DNA of 64,000 bases from Diphasiastrum complanatum (GCA_029204225.1 CM055104.1:27519253-27583252); one strand, 5' to 3'. Shown: positions 10,030 through 21,857, numbered from the stretch's first letter. Made by a program: numbers and translations. The notes: generated by a model from the letters alone, not told the origin.

Positions 10030-10735
10030 CTCCTCAAATCTATCCTTGGAAATTATGATACTTTTATCAATTACTCCACTTGAAGATCTTAGCTTAACAA
10101 ATGAATCCTTAGTGAATAGATCACCTAAGCAATTCGATGAAGACACATGTTAGAGCTTGATCTCTTTGGCTTGCACTTTCTCCCTAAAATGATGAGCAAT
10201 CTCGATGTGCTTGCTCCTTGCATGGAATGTAGGATTAGTAGTAAGTGATTGGGCTGATTGGTTGTCACAATAGATGATAGGCATCTACTCAATGACATGA
10301 AGCTCCACCAATAGCCTCTTGAGCTATATGACCTCCTTGCATGTTGATGTCAAGGCCTTATACTCAGATTTTGTGGAAGATAAGGAAATTGTATCTTGCT
10401 TTTTGGAACGCCATGATACTCTTCCATCACATAAGGTGGAAAATGCACTTATTGACTTTCGATCCACTTTGTCACCTGCCAAATTCGAGTCACTATAGGC
10501 TCTTAAGCCAAGATTAGTCCCTCTATACAATATGCCAAAATTCTTAGTTCTAAGAACTCTTTTGGTGATTTTTCCAAGTAATACCAAAGGACTTTGCAGG
10601 AATTGGCTTAATTTTCAAAGACTATAACTAAGATCAGGTCTAGTTATAGTCAGATATATCAAGGAGCCCCTATAAGCCTTCTATATACAGTGATGTCCTC
10701 AAAGGATGCTTCATCGCCATCAATAGATGCTTTTA
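10030..10735 (-). mobile_element. Ty1/copia RNase H and RT-end relic within block R, copy 1
   Basis: Minus-strand copia C-terminal pol. From right to left: a TPME-like and YRRLIG-like segment (about 10735-10640), then a frame with LRAYSDSNLAGD, RKSISAF, SWRSKKQDTISLSSTKSEYKAL (copia RNase H, 10587-10324), and the end of the polyprotein near 10040-10200 (NCLADLFTK-like). Several frameshifts and stops. It meets a plus-strand copia relic head-on at about 10740-10770. The homologous relic in R copy 3 (60277-60757) is interrupted by a chromovirus. Confidence 0.8.
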
Positions 10736-10769
10736 CATGTTGCTCCATTGGAGTCTCAATTGTTGTATC

Positions 10770-11699
10770 AAGCTAGTTGATAAAACTAGGCTAGCACTTG
10801 GATGTGAGTTTAAAATGCAAGATCTAGGAGAAATACATTACATCCTAGGCCTAGAGATTGATTTTAATGAAGATCATGTTTTTATATGTCAATCTAGATA
10901 TGCTTACTCTATGTTGAAAAAATTTCATATGGAAAATTCTAAGAGAATAGATACTCCAATGGAGAAAATTGTAAAAGATCCTAATAAAGGTGATGAAAGA
11001 TCCTTTGAGGACATCACACTTTATAGGAGTCTTGTAGGCTCCTTCATTTGGCTTACCATTACTAGGCCCAATTTAAGTTTTTGTGTGCACAAATTGAGTA
11101 AATTTATGCAAGATCCTAAGATTCATCATTGGAAGATGGCCAAGAGGATTCTAAGATATGTATCTTCATCTTGTGATTATGGTCTACTTTATAAAAGTGA
11201 AGATCTATCCATTGTTAGCTACTCGGATTTGGATTTTGCAAGTGACAAGATGGATCGAAAGTCTATTAGTGCTTACACTATCTTTCTTGGAGGCAATCTA
11301 ATATCTTGGCTTTACAAAAAACAAGACACTATATCTCTCTCTTCATGTGAGGCCGAGTACAAAGCACTCACTACAACCACCAAAGAGGTGCTTTGGATCA
11401 AGAGATTATTATTGGAGCTAAAGTGCATCAAGGAATATGATCTACCAATGATCAAGTGTGATCATATCTCGGCCCAAGCTCTCGCCAATAATCCCATATT
11501 TCATGCAAGAAGCAAGCATATAGAAGTGGCACACCATTTTGTGAGAGAAAAGCTTATTGGAAGAGAAATCTATTTGGAGCATGTCAACTCGTCCTCTTGT
11601 ATTGCCGATCTACTCACCAAGCCTTTGAGCAAAAGTGCTTTCATCAAGCATAGATCTAATCTTGGAGTTATATCAAGATCAATGCTCAAATCTTCATAG
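10770..11699 (+). mobile_element. Ty1/copia RT C-terminus and RNase H, long open frame
   Basis: About 310 residues of open copia pol. The RT end has FKMQDLGEIHYILGLEI and QSRYAYSMLKKF; the connection has TPMEK, YRSLVGSFIWLT, TRPN and HWKMAKRILRY; RNase H has YSDLDFASD, RKSISAYTIFLGGNLISW, KKQDTISLSSCEAEYKAL and ADLLTKPL. The frame ends at 11699 just before a purine tract and an LTR, as in intact copia elements. The 5' two-thirds of the element is missing, replaced on the left by the inverted copia relic of block R. Confidence 0.9.
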
Positions 11700-11715
11700 A
11701 TAATTTTTTAGGAGG

Positions 11716-12440
11716 TGTGAAGAATTGAAAAAGATTATCTATGTTAGATATAGGGGTCCTATGTTTTTATATCAAGCATCTAGGTGTAGGATGTTGATAG
11801 GACCAAATTTGGCATAGATGTCAAATTACCCATTTCCACTTGTAATCTCACTATTTAGCCAAAATAGAGTAAGAGGCTAAACTCGTGCCAATTAGAGTGT
11901 AGACAAGTGTAATACTTTTGTTTGATGAAATTTAAGAGGTCCAATAGAATTTAGAGGTGGAACCTTGAGGGGTCCAATAGAAGTTGAGGTTTGCTTGAAA
12001 ATGGTCCAATAGAATTTGGAGGTGAATCGATCAATGGTCCAATAGGATTAAGAGGTGGCAAAAGTGTGGTCCAATCATAGTTAAGCATACTGGTAGATTG
12101 TGGATCTACTAGTATCATTGTACTTCTCATTTGGATCTAATTGATTTTGAGATTGAGTGGATTTTGTGAGTAATTGGTTTTCTAGCTTTCTCTCTCTACC
12201 CGAGAGCTCATGATGATTTTCTCTCTCTACCGAGGAGAGCGGCTTGCTTTTACTTAGATTATCTTTGGAACACTTCCCACACGTGTGAGTGAGAGTTGGA
12301 AGTGATTGAATGCATGTAGTAGTGTGTTTTTGCCATAGAATCAAAGATAGATCTTGAATCTCAATCTAGTCTTGATCTTGGTGCATCTACACACCTTAGG
12401 AGATCACAAGTACATGTTGTGGACAGTCCACATGTGTGAA
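11716..12440 (+). repeat. 3' LTR of the copia element (approximate end)
   Basis: Starts TGTGAAGAATTG directly after a short polypurine run (aggagg) that follows the pol stop at 11699, the normal position of a 3' LTR. It contains several copies of a 'gtccaatagaatt..gaggt' phrase at about 11930-12060 and CT-rich 'ctctctctaccgag' tracts near 12180-12240. The 3' end is not fixed because no second LTR or target duplication was found. Related LTR sequence lies at 1991-2545 and 24499-25411. Confidence 0.7.
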
Positions 12441-12532
12441 ATCCACAAGAATTAGTTCAAAATGCAAGGAAAAATGGTTTGGGGGCTAACTAGAGCTAGA
12501 GGGCACTAAATTTGGCCATTCTTGGGCAAAAT

Positions 12533-13035
12533 TTATCCTTGAAACTTGCTACTAAGAGCCAACTGACAAAGTGACATCACCAAGTAGGGAGAAATGCGAC
12601 TTGGAGATTTCTATTACCATTTTAGTGAGTGGAGTGTGGGGTGACCTAGTGATGGGCTACATTCACTATTTTAGTGTCGTAGGGCCAGATTTGGCACAAT
12701 TTTTGGCTTGTGAAACCTACTACAGGGCTGTACAATGATGCACTATTGCATCAAAATCAATTTCGCCTACCCTTGATAGGGAAACAAGGTGTTTGGAAGT
12801 GGTAAATGCAGTATGGAGGTGAATGGGAGCAAAATGATGTGGAGACATGTCATAAAGTTTGTAAACCTCATGTAAAGTTTGTAATTGGTACGATAGTACT
12901 GCCAAAGAAGCACATTAAAAAGGCTTTGCAATAGGTAGTAAGATCATTCTAAACTAAGGACCAGAGTTATTATGAATCATTGTAATTTTAGACAAGAAAA
13001 ACTTTGCAGAAAGTCAAAATTGAAATAGTCCAATC
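12533..13035 (+). repeat. repeat T, copy 1
   Basis: About 500 bp repeated in direct orientation at 43373-43865 with high similarity, and partly at about 44190-44262. No coding signal or terminal structure recognised. Short ORFs in it are not conserved as protein. Probably a fragment of an unidentified transposon. Confidence 0.6.
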
Positions 13036-13229
13036 TATCAATAGTACCAAATTCGTTAAAAAAAGAAAGCAAACTGGATTCAAAATTAGACATTTTAAGC
13101 AAAAATAACAGAACTAAAGTTCTAAATATCGCTCTTAGGTGCAAACCGCAGGTCAGACAAGCACGTCAAGGCAACGTAAGCTCGAGAGAGATATTTGAAG
13201 TTGGAGTATCGGATCCGAGTGCAAGAACA
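13036..13229. other. short anonymous interval
   Basis: Between repeats T and S; nothing recognised. Confidence 0.5.
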
Positions 13230-13960
13230 ATGAAAGGAGCTTTGGTGTGAAGTCTGACTCTCAAAGTGTAAGGATGTGAATTTTAGATGCATAAAGAGCT
13301 CACATGAAAACACTTATCAAAGTGCACAAGTGCTTGTAACAAACATCATACACAAGAAATACAACTTATGTAATAACATCACATCATTCATTCATTCACA
13401 CATGCAAAGCATAGATGAGGACCTCTCCCCAACCGTTTGTTGGTTTCATAACAAATCTTACAAAAAAATTTCTTTCAAATCTAAATTTTTGATTTTTAAT
13501 AACTAAAAAAAAAATCTTTTAAATATGCCAGTGGCATTACTAGGTGCGGTAGCCTGTAGGTAATATAACCGTTATACTAAAAGTTCCATGTGGCATCTAG
13601 TGATGAAGATCAACAAGCCTAGGTCATCAATTATTGATTGACTTTGTAATCCAAAAGAGAGATTGCATTCAACAGAGGCAACATTTCTCATAAAAAATAA
13701 TGATTAGTTTCACTAACATAAAATAACCAGTAAAGGTTCATTTCTAAAAATCAGCTAGAAACAGATGGAAGTGCAATAAAACCGTGGATTGTGACTACAA
13801 AAATGTAAACTTACCATTGAACTCAATAGTGTGACGCTAGCAAAAGCGATTGTAAAGTTCCTTGAAAGTAACAGAGCTTAAAAACCATCCATAGTTATCA
13901 AATATCAGCTAAAATATAGTAGAAAAAAGTGGACAAAAACTCCTATTGCTAAGTGAAGTA
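13230..13960 (+). repeat. repeat S, copy 1
   Basis: Non-coding repeat also present at 57430-58085 (same strand) and 40087-40890 (inverted). Recognisable by a 'ttcattcattcacacatgcaaagc' stretch and by 'aaccatccatagttat' near its right end. In copy 2 it carries a tRNA-derived insertion at the site that here reads 'tggcattactaggtgc' (about 13532-13547). Identity of the parent element unknown. Confidence 0.65.
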
Positions 13961-14006
13961 TCATACCAACAATTTGTGTGGCTTTGGTGCATCAACAATA
14001 GGTCTA

Positions 14007-14008
<2 letters not shown>

Positions 14009-14039
<31 letters not shown>
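14009..14039. repeat. (TG)n microsatellite
   Basis: Uninterrupted TG dinucleotide run of about 15 units. Confidence 0.95.
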
Positions 14040-14042
<3 letters not shown>

Positions 14043-14092
14043 AATTGATATATGTACTAAACACTTTTTAGAGAGTTATGCAAACATAGTAT

Positions 14093-15088
14093 TTTCTCAA
14101 TGTCACAAATTTTAAATACCCTCTGGAACCCAGTAAAGTGTCAAATTTGGATTGCACATGGTCTAATTTCGGGCCATATTATACCTCGATATGGTATAGC
14201 AAACGATTTATCAAAAGTGCAGATAATCATGGATCTTCTACCACCAAGGATGGTCCGAGCGGTATACATCTTTCTGGGACATGCCAACTAATATAGGACA
14301 TTCACATTGTTCTTTGCGAAATTGGCATGTCTTATATATAAACTTACAATCATTTCACTTTGGATAGAAAAAGCTTTGGGAGCTTCCCAAAAGATGAAGG
14401 ATGCACTGATTTCAAAACCCATCTTACGATTAACAAATTGGATGATTAAATTTCATGTGCCGCTAAAAATGGATCAAAGTATGTTATAGGAGATGTACTG
14501 ACCCAACTAAGTGAATGTAAGAAGGATTCTTCTGTCAGATATTCCATTTGACAATTGAATGATGCGAAAGTCAACTATTTCAAAACTAAACAAGAAGCCT
14601 TGGCAATGGTCTTTCTAGTAAAGAAAATCCATCATTATATCATGGAAACAAATTTTGCTTTCTATATAGATCATCAATCCTTATTGTAATTTGGTGAATA
14701 GGACTTGCAGTACGAGAAGAATCATTAGGTGGTTGTTTGAAATTCGACTAGTAGTATCTAAGGGAAAGCAACATCATATGGTTGACTATGTGTTGCAAAT
14801 CAAATCATCTCCAAAGAATTAAAATATTGATGATGAGTTATCAAATGTAGCTATATTTTATGTGGATGGAGTGCTTGATTGGACAATAAATAATCTTGAA
14901 TATTTGATTCATGGACAAGCTAATTTGAATTTACCAAAGGACAACAACATAAATTAATTATCAAGAAAATGCCATACCAATTTATTGCAAGCCAGCTTTA
15001 TTGAAGAGGAATGGGTAACATTTTGAGAAAATGTGTACCGCCTCGTGAAAGAAAATCAAATAGTTTCAATTTTGCATGAGGCTATGGG
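14093..15088 (+). mobile_element. Ty3/gypsy pol relic (RT end to integrase start), left part
   Basis: Plus-strand gypsy pol, in order: RT end (KCQIWIAHGLISGHIIPR..GIA and FLGHAN), RT-RNase H connection (14307-14489), RNase H (IMETNFAFYIDHQ, 14560-14700), and linker into integrase (LHEAMG) up to 15088. Many stops and frameshifts. A non-autonomous LTR element (15089-24407) interrupts it; the integrase zinc-finger frame resumes at 24408 (RGHF...), with near-duplicate 5-bp target ATGGG/ATGGA. The inverted near-copy at 1-741 and the better preserved relative at 49727-51644 belong to the same family. Confidence 0.85.
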
Positions 15089-15667
15089 TGTTGAAATTGA
15101 CGAATTCTAGCTTGACCAATTTTGGTCACACTCATTGTAATTAGCAAGATGGCCATGTAAATAGATGCCACGTGTGCCAATTAGCATAGGATGCTTTCCC
15201 AAGGCTTCATTCCTCATATTACATTGTGATAACATCTTTGAAATGAGGCCAAAGTGTGCTTAGATAAGCTAGAGAAATTCTAGGAGCTAAAAATAACATG
15301 TTTTACATTGTTATTGGATCTTGAGATCTTGACCCCATATAAGGGTGGATCCAATGACCTATTAGGTTAGATGTTAGGGTATTGTCTTTGGGTGTCGAGT
15401 TATAGCTATTGGGTGTGAGTGATTTTATGCGTTAATTACTTGATTTGGAAGGTACCGTAAGTTGATTATAGATCTGAGAAGCTTTCTTCACTCTACTTTA
15501 GTGTATTTGATCAAATCTATGTGCCTATTGTGGAGTTAAATGCCAAACTAGCTAGTTTTGGTAACTAGTCTTGATTCTAGCTCATAGTTTGGATCTAGAT
15601 CTTTGATTTGTGCATCCCCATCACTTTTAGGATTGATTGGGATTGAATTTTCTGTAAAATTTTGTCA
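15089..15667 (+). repeat. 5' LTR of the 2.9-kb element
   Basis: 579 bp, TGTTGAAATTG...TTTTGTCA. Relative to its 3' partner it lacks about 120 bp (corresponding to about 24000-24122) that include the only clear TATA-like box (atatataaatg). Loss of that block should cripple transcription from this LTR. The same block is present in the LTR at 30439-30964. Confidence 0.85.
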
Positions 15668-15680
15668 TGATATCAGAGCC
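15668..15680 (+). other. primer-binding site (initiator Met tRNA)
   Basis: TGATATCAGAGCC directly abuts the 5' LTR; one mismatch to the usual plant copia primer site TGGTATCAGAGCC. Confidence 0.85.
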
Positions 15681-16347
15681 TAATCAAAAGTGAGCTTTAG
15701 ATTTGATTTTCTCAAGCTTAGATCCTAGATTTGAGTAGTATTGGCTTTGTCCTTGCTACTAGTTGCTAATCTAGTGATTGTACCTCCAAATTTGGTTTCA
15801 TTTGAGTGAGAATAAATCAAAGGGAAGTTTTTTTGCTGAGTTATAGCTGCAGGAACCAAGATTGAGCCATTTCCATTCAACCAGACCAAATTAGAAAGTT
15901 CTTATGAGTTAAATCTTGGAGTACATGTCTTCTAGTAAAGATTTTCATAAGGATTTGAATGCCACCACTCTTTAGGTTTTTGGATCAGCCATTTGAGAGC
16001 TTAATTAGGTTGTTCTTAGGCTTCTTAAGATCCTAAAATACACCTTTTAGGTTCAAATCAAGTGTTTTGATGTTTTCTTCATCAAGAAATGCAAAACTAG
16101 TGAAGATTGTGTTTCATTTTGGCTCATTTTTGGATAGTTTTGTGATTGAATATGTCAATGTGATTCAACCTGAATTCAGAAGGCTTTATTTGTGAGACGT
16201 TTGTGTGCTATAAAGTGCTTTGGTTCAGTATAGGCGGATTCACTCTTCTTGTGAAGTTGAGATCAAGGAGGAGACTAGTTTTGATCAAATCTATAGTAAA
16301 TTGAGCTAGACTAAGACTCACTCACCCTCTTAAGTTGATTCATTTAA
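15681..16347 (+). other. 5' leader of the 2.9-kb element
   Basis: Non-coding leader. Its first 220 bp match, in inverted orientation, the leader at about 30190-30425 of the truncated copia, which shows that the two elements are one family. No coding signal before about 16348. Confidence 0.7.
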
Positions 16348-16505
16348 ATGTACATTTTTCTAACACAAAGAAATGGTAGAGCCACAATGTTTGTATTCTT
16401 GAATGACGAATCCTCTAAGAATCATATTGGCAAAGATATGGTTGAGATCAAGGATTGTTTTGTTGACTCGAAAGATCATATTAAGAAGGATAACATTCAA
16501 GTTTG
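16348..16505 (+). pseudogene. orphan ORF of the 2.9-kb element, part 1
   Basis: Open frame of about 50 residues (Lys, Asp, Glu-rich, with a NDESSKNHIGKDMVEIKDCF stretch) that is cut at codon 52 by the nested copia. The frame remains open across the empty site into 22896. No family recognised and no gag signature. Confidence 0.4.
16501..16505. other. target-site duplication GTTTG (left)
   Basis: GTTTG immediately left of the TGTAGAG LTR terminus; the matching copy is at 22891-22895. Proves insertion of 16506-22890 into the 2.9-kb element. Confidence 0.95.
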
Positions 16506-17541
16506 TGTAGAGAATCGTGCATTGGTCCGATACGACTGATGAGAATCGTGAGAAAAAAATTCACAAAACATTCGCGACTCTCTTTTGAGATTCAGATGGA
16601 GTTCATATGCGTTCGCTGGGCACTACCAGCTGAACCACTCCTACAATCCTCTAGAGAGTAGTCAGTTACTACCGATCTACGTCCATAAAATTAATACAAC
16701 ATTCGACTTAACCAAGGTGTGAAATTCAAAGGGAACAAGAAAACTCAAACATGTGAAAGATAAACAACATAAGCATTCGACATCCAAGATCAGACACAAA
16801 CAAGAAAAATAATCTATATTGATTTTCTCTGATTTCTTCAGGGCACTACATGCGAATCCACGTAGTGCATTGGCATGAGGGAAGCACGGTTCTCTCACGA
16901 GTAGTAGTCTCGCTTCACTAGCAGACAATTGGATCCTCTGATCCTAGACAGAATTATCTTCTCGCATCCAGACGGAGCTTCTGTCTGCATTCGTCTTGAT
17001 TGCTTACTAGCATCAGACTTCTTCAGTGTCTCTACTCTTAGTTACACACTGTGTATCTTGTTCTGATATATGTCAAGTATTATCCAGTAAGTACGGTCTC
17101 TCTATGTAAACCTAAGATTAGAGTGATTATACATCTACAACTAATTAGGAAATTACAAGAGTGGCAGATTAGCCATGACCTAGGAAGTATCTGCTGACAT
17201 CATGCCATCAGGTCAAATCTCTGTACTTCTGGGTACTTGCGTGATCTTTGGTGGCACTCCTTGGAGCGCAAGGACAGAACGAGTTTCGTTTCCACCATTG
17301 GTTTCACTTATCTCATCTGCCTTTCTCTCTTGCTGGACCGCAAAGGAATCTCGTTCGTGGATCCTTCGTGTTCGTGATCCGTTTGTGTTCGCGAACCGTT
17401 CGTCTTCGTCTCCATTGACTTTCATGTTCGCAAAACTCTTCGTGTTTTGTGTCTCCAGATGTTCGAGTTCGCAAACATCTTCGTCAAGTGAAGGACTGAA
17501 AGCTAGCAAGGCTTTGTAATCAGAAACACTTTGTTTCTTCA
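16506..17541 (-). repeat. 3' LTR of the 6.4-kb copia
   Basis: 1036 bp; on the minus strand it starts TGAAGAAACAAAG and ends CTCTACA. The U3 part (about 17340-17480) is dense in GTTCG/CGAAC repeats, including GTTCGCGAAC, that resemble clustered heat-shock-element half-sites (nGAAn/nTTCn). The polyprotein frame runs into this LTR before stopping. Confidence 0.9.
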
Positions 17542-17559
17542 TCTCCCTCTTAAAGCAAA

Positions 17560-18686
17560 GTAGCTTTATGATCCCGAGACTGCTCCTTTGCCTCTCAAAG
17601 AGCCCTTTGTCCAGAGCTTTAGTGAAGATGTCAACAACCATATCCTTTGTTCCTATGAAGGTGGTCTGCATCATCTTCCTTTCAATCAGATGCTTGATCA
17701 AGTGATACTTGATCGCAATGTGCTTCGTTCTTGAGTGGAACACAAGATCTTTCGTCAGGTGTATCGCAGAGGTGTTGTCCATCTGCAAGACCAATGGCTC
17801 ATTTCTTGTTTTGCCCAATTTGTCCAGGAACTGCCTTAGCCAAATTATTTCGTTGGCCATCTTTGCTACTGCTACGTACTCTGCTTTGCAGGACGACTGG
17901 GCTACAATGGTCTGCTTCTTGCTGACCTAGAGAACTACTGCTCCTGATGCGATGGTGCATCCTCCTGAGATGCTTTTACAGTCGTCCCTGAGAGATGCCC
18001 AGCTAGCATCACTGTAGGAAAGTATCTTGAGACCTTCACCATGACAATAACACAAGCCATAATCCCTCGTTAATTGAAGATATTGCAAAATTTGTTTTGC
18101 AATCTTCCAATGTGCCGAGCCTGGATTCGTGCAAAATTGGCTCATCCCGAATACTGCATAAGCAATATCAGGACGTGTGTTGTATACAAGGTACATCAGT
18201 GAACCTATCAGCCTCCTGTAGAGTGTGAGCTGCATCTGTTCTCTTTCTTCCTCAGTCTTTGGACAGTCGTCATTTGTTAGCACCGTCCGTACGAGCATTG
18301 GAGTTCACTCCTTTGCAGTTCAACATCCCAAAGTCTTCTAGGATCTTCTAAGTGTATCTGGACTGGTGAAGGTATAACTTGCCTCCCTCGTAGTCCCTTT
18401 CAATTTGTAAGCCTAGGTAACACCTGGCTTCTCCCAGATCCACTATCTCAAAATGTTTCGAGATGTCTGTCTTTACTTCAGCAATTAGCTGCTCACTCCT
18501 ACTAAGTATCAGAGTGTCGTCCACATATACAGCCACTATGATGATCTGCCCATCTGTAACTCTGACATACACATTGGAATCAGCCAACAGAGGCTTGAAT
18601 CTCAATGATTTCAGGGCCTGATCCTTCTTCTTGTACCATTGTCGGGCTGATTGCTTCAGACCGTAAATGCTTCTAGCATTCTGCAT
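17560..18686 (-). pseudogene. copia pol: RT C-terminal half and RNase H (6.4-kb element)
   Basis: Minus strand. RT active-site region VAVYVDDTLIL at about 18540, followed by FEIVDLGEARCYLGLQIE and LYLHQSRYT (to 18348), then after a frame break the connection YRRLIGSLMYLV, TRPDIAYAV, HWKIAKQILQYLQ and RNase H SYSDASWAS, SISGGC, ending with NEIIWLRQFL, MDNTSAIHL, HSRTKHIAIKYHLI and DIFTKAL (17860-17560). The RT catalytic YVDD is intact, but frames are split at about 18300 and 17930. Confidence 0.9.
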
Positions 18687-19110
18687 ACATAGTTAGGAAG
18701 TGAATTCGAGACAAATCCTGGGGGTTGATCCATGTAGACCTCTTCGTCTAATTCGCCATGTAAAAAGGTCGTCTTCTCGTCCACAATGTAGATCCTGAGG
18801 TCATAAGCTGCTGCATATGCAAATAACAGACGTAGGGATGAATGTTTGATGACAGGAGAGAAGGTTTCAGAGTAGTCAATATTGTATCTCTGAGAAAAAC
18901 CCTTCGCTACCAATCTTGCCTTGTATCTCATCACACTCTCGTCTGGTCCATATTTGAGTTTGAAAATCCATTTGCATTTGACAGTCTTGCGCTTATGAGG
19001 TAATGGCTCCAACATCCATACCTGGTTCTTCCTCATGGACTCCATCTCTTTGTTCATGGCTTGATCCATTTGTCCTTTTCTGGACCTTCAATCTCCTCCT
19101 CAAATGTATG
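18660..19110 (-). pseudogene. copia pol: RT N-terminal half (6.4-kb element)
   Basis: Frame with NQVWMLEPLPHKRKTVKCKWIF, YKARLVAKGFSQ, DYSETFSPV and ELDEEVYMDQPPGF; the expected IYGLKQSARQWY follows in the next frame at 18686. The usual 'DVKTAFL' reads 'DEKTTFL'. A frame break at about 18660-18700 separates it from the YVDD part. Confidence 0.9.
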
Positions 19111-19339
19111 TGGTTCGCCACAGAACTCGCAGAATTCTTCTGATGTGGAAGCTGAGCTGCCTAGCACAAATCTTGCTGGCGCTCTTTGTGGTCTTGTCAA
19201 CCTTCTAGGAGATCCTCTCGGAACAGCTATGCCTTTGCCCTTGTCTGTTCTGCTCGGTCTGGAACCATCTTGGTTTACAGGAACTACGGCAGCAGGTTGC
19301 CTATCGAATCTTTCTTTGTCTGATTCGTCGCTCGAATGG

Positions 19340-20303
19340 GAGACGACTCAAAAATTTTTGTTTTTGTGTACGTCCTCTACTCCCTCTGACGTTGGCGGCA
19401 GGTCATAGTACTGTCTTTCTAGAACTTCATAGCTAACAGGGTCTTCGTTGGCCATTCTCCTACTCTTGTCGAATTTGACATCTCTCACTATTTTCATAGT
19501 GTTCGTGTCTAGCATGTAGATTCTGTAGTATGACGAATTATTGTCATAACCTACCAAAAATCCTTTCTCGACTTTCTCATCAAGCTTCTTGCGAAACATA
19601 TCAGGAATACATGCGCATATATGCTGCACAGCCAAATATTCTGACATGAGACAGGTTGGGCTTTCTACCCCACCATAGCTCATGTGGTGTCGTGTGAGGA
19701 ACACCAGATTTACCTGTCCTGTTCTGGATGTATGAGGCTGTAGCTACTACTTCAACCCACAGTGCCCTTGGAGCCTTTGAGTATGCCATCATGCATCTGG
19801 CTGCTTCCATCAGGGTTCCTGTTCTTTCGTTCAGCAACACCATTGTGCTGCGATGTGTAGGCTGCAATTCTTCTGTGAATGATGCCACGATCATTGCAGA
19901 AGTCAGTGAAGCGATTTGAGATATATTTGCCACCTTGATCTGTTCTGATTTGCTTCACCTTGTTGTTTGTACATCTCTCAGTCCAATTCACATATTCTAT
20001 GAATTTATTGAGTGCTTTGGATTTATTCTGAGTAAAATACACTCTGGCAAACTTTCTATAATTATCAATGAAGGTTATATAATATTTTGAACCTCCTACT
20101 GATATCAAATTGAATGGACCGCAGATGTCAGAGTGCACCAGCTCGAGAATCTTTGTCGTTCTGTAGGAGTCTTTGACGAATGGTGTGCGTGACATCTTGC
20201 CTTTCAAACATGCATCACAGGTGGTCGAATTGGTTGCATTCGAGATGTTGGCCCCTGTTATCGTTCCATGATGACTTGTTTGGTAGACTGTTATTGAGTT
20301 CAT
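19340..20303 (-). pseudogene. copia integrase (6.4-kb element)
   Basis: Minus strand. Zinc-binding part ends CDACLKGKMSRTPF; core has LVHSDICGPF (first catalytic Asp), YYITFIDNYRKFARVYF, IRTDQGGKY (second Asp), and HNGVAERKNR (the Glu). A frame break near 19930-19750 leads to AARCMMAYSKAPRALWVEVVATASYIQNR, PHELWWGRKPNLSHVRIFGCAAY and VGYDNNSSYYRIY at the C-terminus. The DDE residues are all visible. The typical GKPF-box region is shortened. Confidence 0.9.
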
Positions 20304-20312
20304 GTGACAGAG

Positions 20313-20960
20313 TCATCTATGCCACAGAGTGTCTGGGGAGTCATCATGGGTCTGATGCATTTGATCTTCAGGTAGGCGCACCTTTAGATGATATAGGTTG
20401 CCCTTCCTTCTGCCTTGAGTAATGAGAGTGTTGGTGCTGGCATCAATCATGCTGCATGATTCGTTAGAAAACGTCACACGCATCCCTGCACCTGCTATTT
20501 TTGCTACAAAGAGAAAGTCTTGCTGCAGAGTTGGTACGAACAGAACGTCTTCGAGTCGTCTATCTCTGCCATTGGTGTTGAGCCAGAGTGAACCAATACC
20601 ATTCACTTGATGTCTGGATCCATCTCCAAGAACTATGAATCTTGAGGGATCTGCACTTCTGAAATCAGACATAATTCGTCTTGATGTCACGAAGTGCGAG
20701 GTGGCTCCTGAATCCAGGATCACCTCATGTGTGTCAGACGTTGATGTTGCACACACATCTTCACAGATGTAGGCAGTCGAACAATTTTTGTTCGTTCTTT
20801 CTTCACCCATCTTCGATGCACTCTTCGACATAAGAAAAACTATTATCGTTCTCCTGTCTGTTCTGTGCTGATCTGTTTTTTGGGTTCTGGCGACAATCCA
20901 TGGCTGCATGACCCTTCTTATGACAATGGATACACTTAATCTTGGGATTGAGCCAGCATG
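20313..20960 (-). pseudogene. copia protease and second zinc-knuckle region (6.4-kb element)
   Basis: A KIKCIHCHKKGHAAMDC zinc knuckle at about 20900-20950 leads to the aspartic protease: VILDSGATSHFV at about 20700, LGDGSRHQVNGIGSL and LEDVLFVP. The end has the pre-integrase RKGNLYHL segment before a stop at 20313. The frame shifts once between knuckle and protease. Confidence 0.9.
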
Positions 20961-21854
20961 TATCTACTGCATGTCCGTCTCTTCTGCATCTCGTGCAGGT
21001 CTTCTTGTCGACACCTTGTCGTTTTGACCTCCCTTTGGTCTTCCAATTGCTTTTGTTGGTCCCCTCTGCTTGCTAGTCACGATCCTGCCTCTGATTTGAC
21101 TCCCTCTTAAACTTGAACCGTTTCTTTGATTTTTCTCTGTTGTCGTAGAGTGCCTAGTCAGAACCATCTTTGTGATCAAGATGCTCTCTAGTCTCGACTT
21201 CCTCTCGAATCTCGACAATCGCCTTTTTGAGATTCATGTTAGGATCTTTCGCGAGCAGGGTTCGTGTCATCTGAAAAGATCTGGGTAAGGCTCTCAACAG
21301 ATATGTCAGCTGCTTCTCAGCTGATACTGCATTCTCTGCTCCTGAGTTGTGTAGTGATAGAAACAGATCCTTCATCTTTTTCATGAAAGAGATGAGGTCT
21401 TTTTCATCCCACTGTAGATTTGTCAACTGATCTTCCAACGTCATATTATGACTTCTTGATTTCGTCTGAAATCTTGTGAGCAGTGCATCTCACATCTCCT
21501 TAGCTTTGGAGAGTATAGCCAGGTCAAGTGTAAGGCTATCTTCGATGGAAGATGATAGCAAGACTACTGCCTTGTCGTTTTTCTCCCTCCATTCACATAG
21601 CTCCTTGCCTGTTGTCGTAGGCATTTCTTCTATGCCATCCACCCAGGGGAAGAGTCCTTCGCCCTTGAGTATCAAAGATGTCTTAACTTTAGAAAGTTAG
21701 ATCCTAAAGAATTAAGTATAGTGCAGATCTTGTTCTGCATGCTACTGATTGAAGCCATTGCTTCTTGAAGTCTGTTTTCTTGTCGTTTGGTTGATTGTCT
21801 GAATGCTTGGCCTCCTGGATCTGCTAGCTTCTCGGCTATGTCAGAATATGACAA
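20961..21854 (-). pseudogene. copia gag (6.4-kb element)
   Basis: Gag frames from about 21854: an N-terminal coiled segment (QSTKRQENRLQEAM), then FPWVDGIEEM, EWREKNDKAVVLLSSSI, MWDALLTRFQTKS-like and LTNLQWDEKDLISFMKKMKDLF, typical of copia gag (UBN2-like). A basic tail leads to the zinc knuckle. Split by at least three frame breaks (near 21675, 21480 and 21170). Confidence 0.85.
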
Positions 21855-21857
21855 GGT

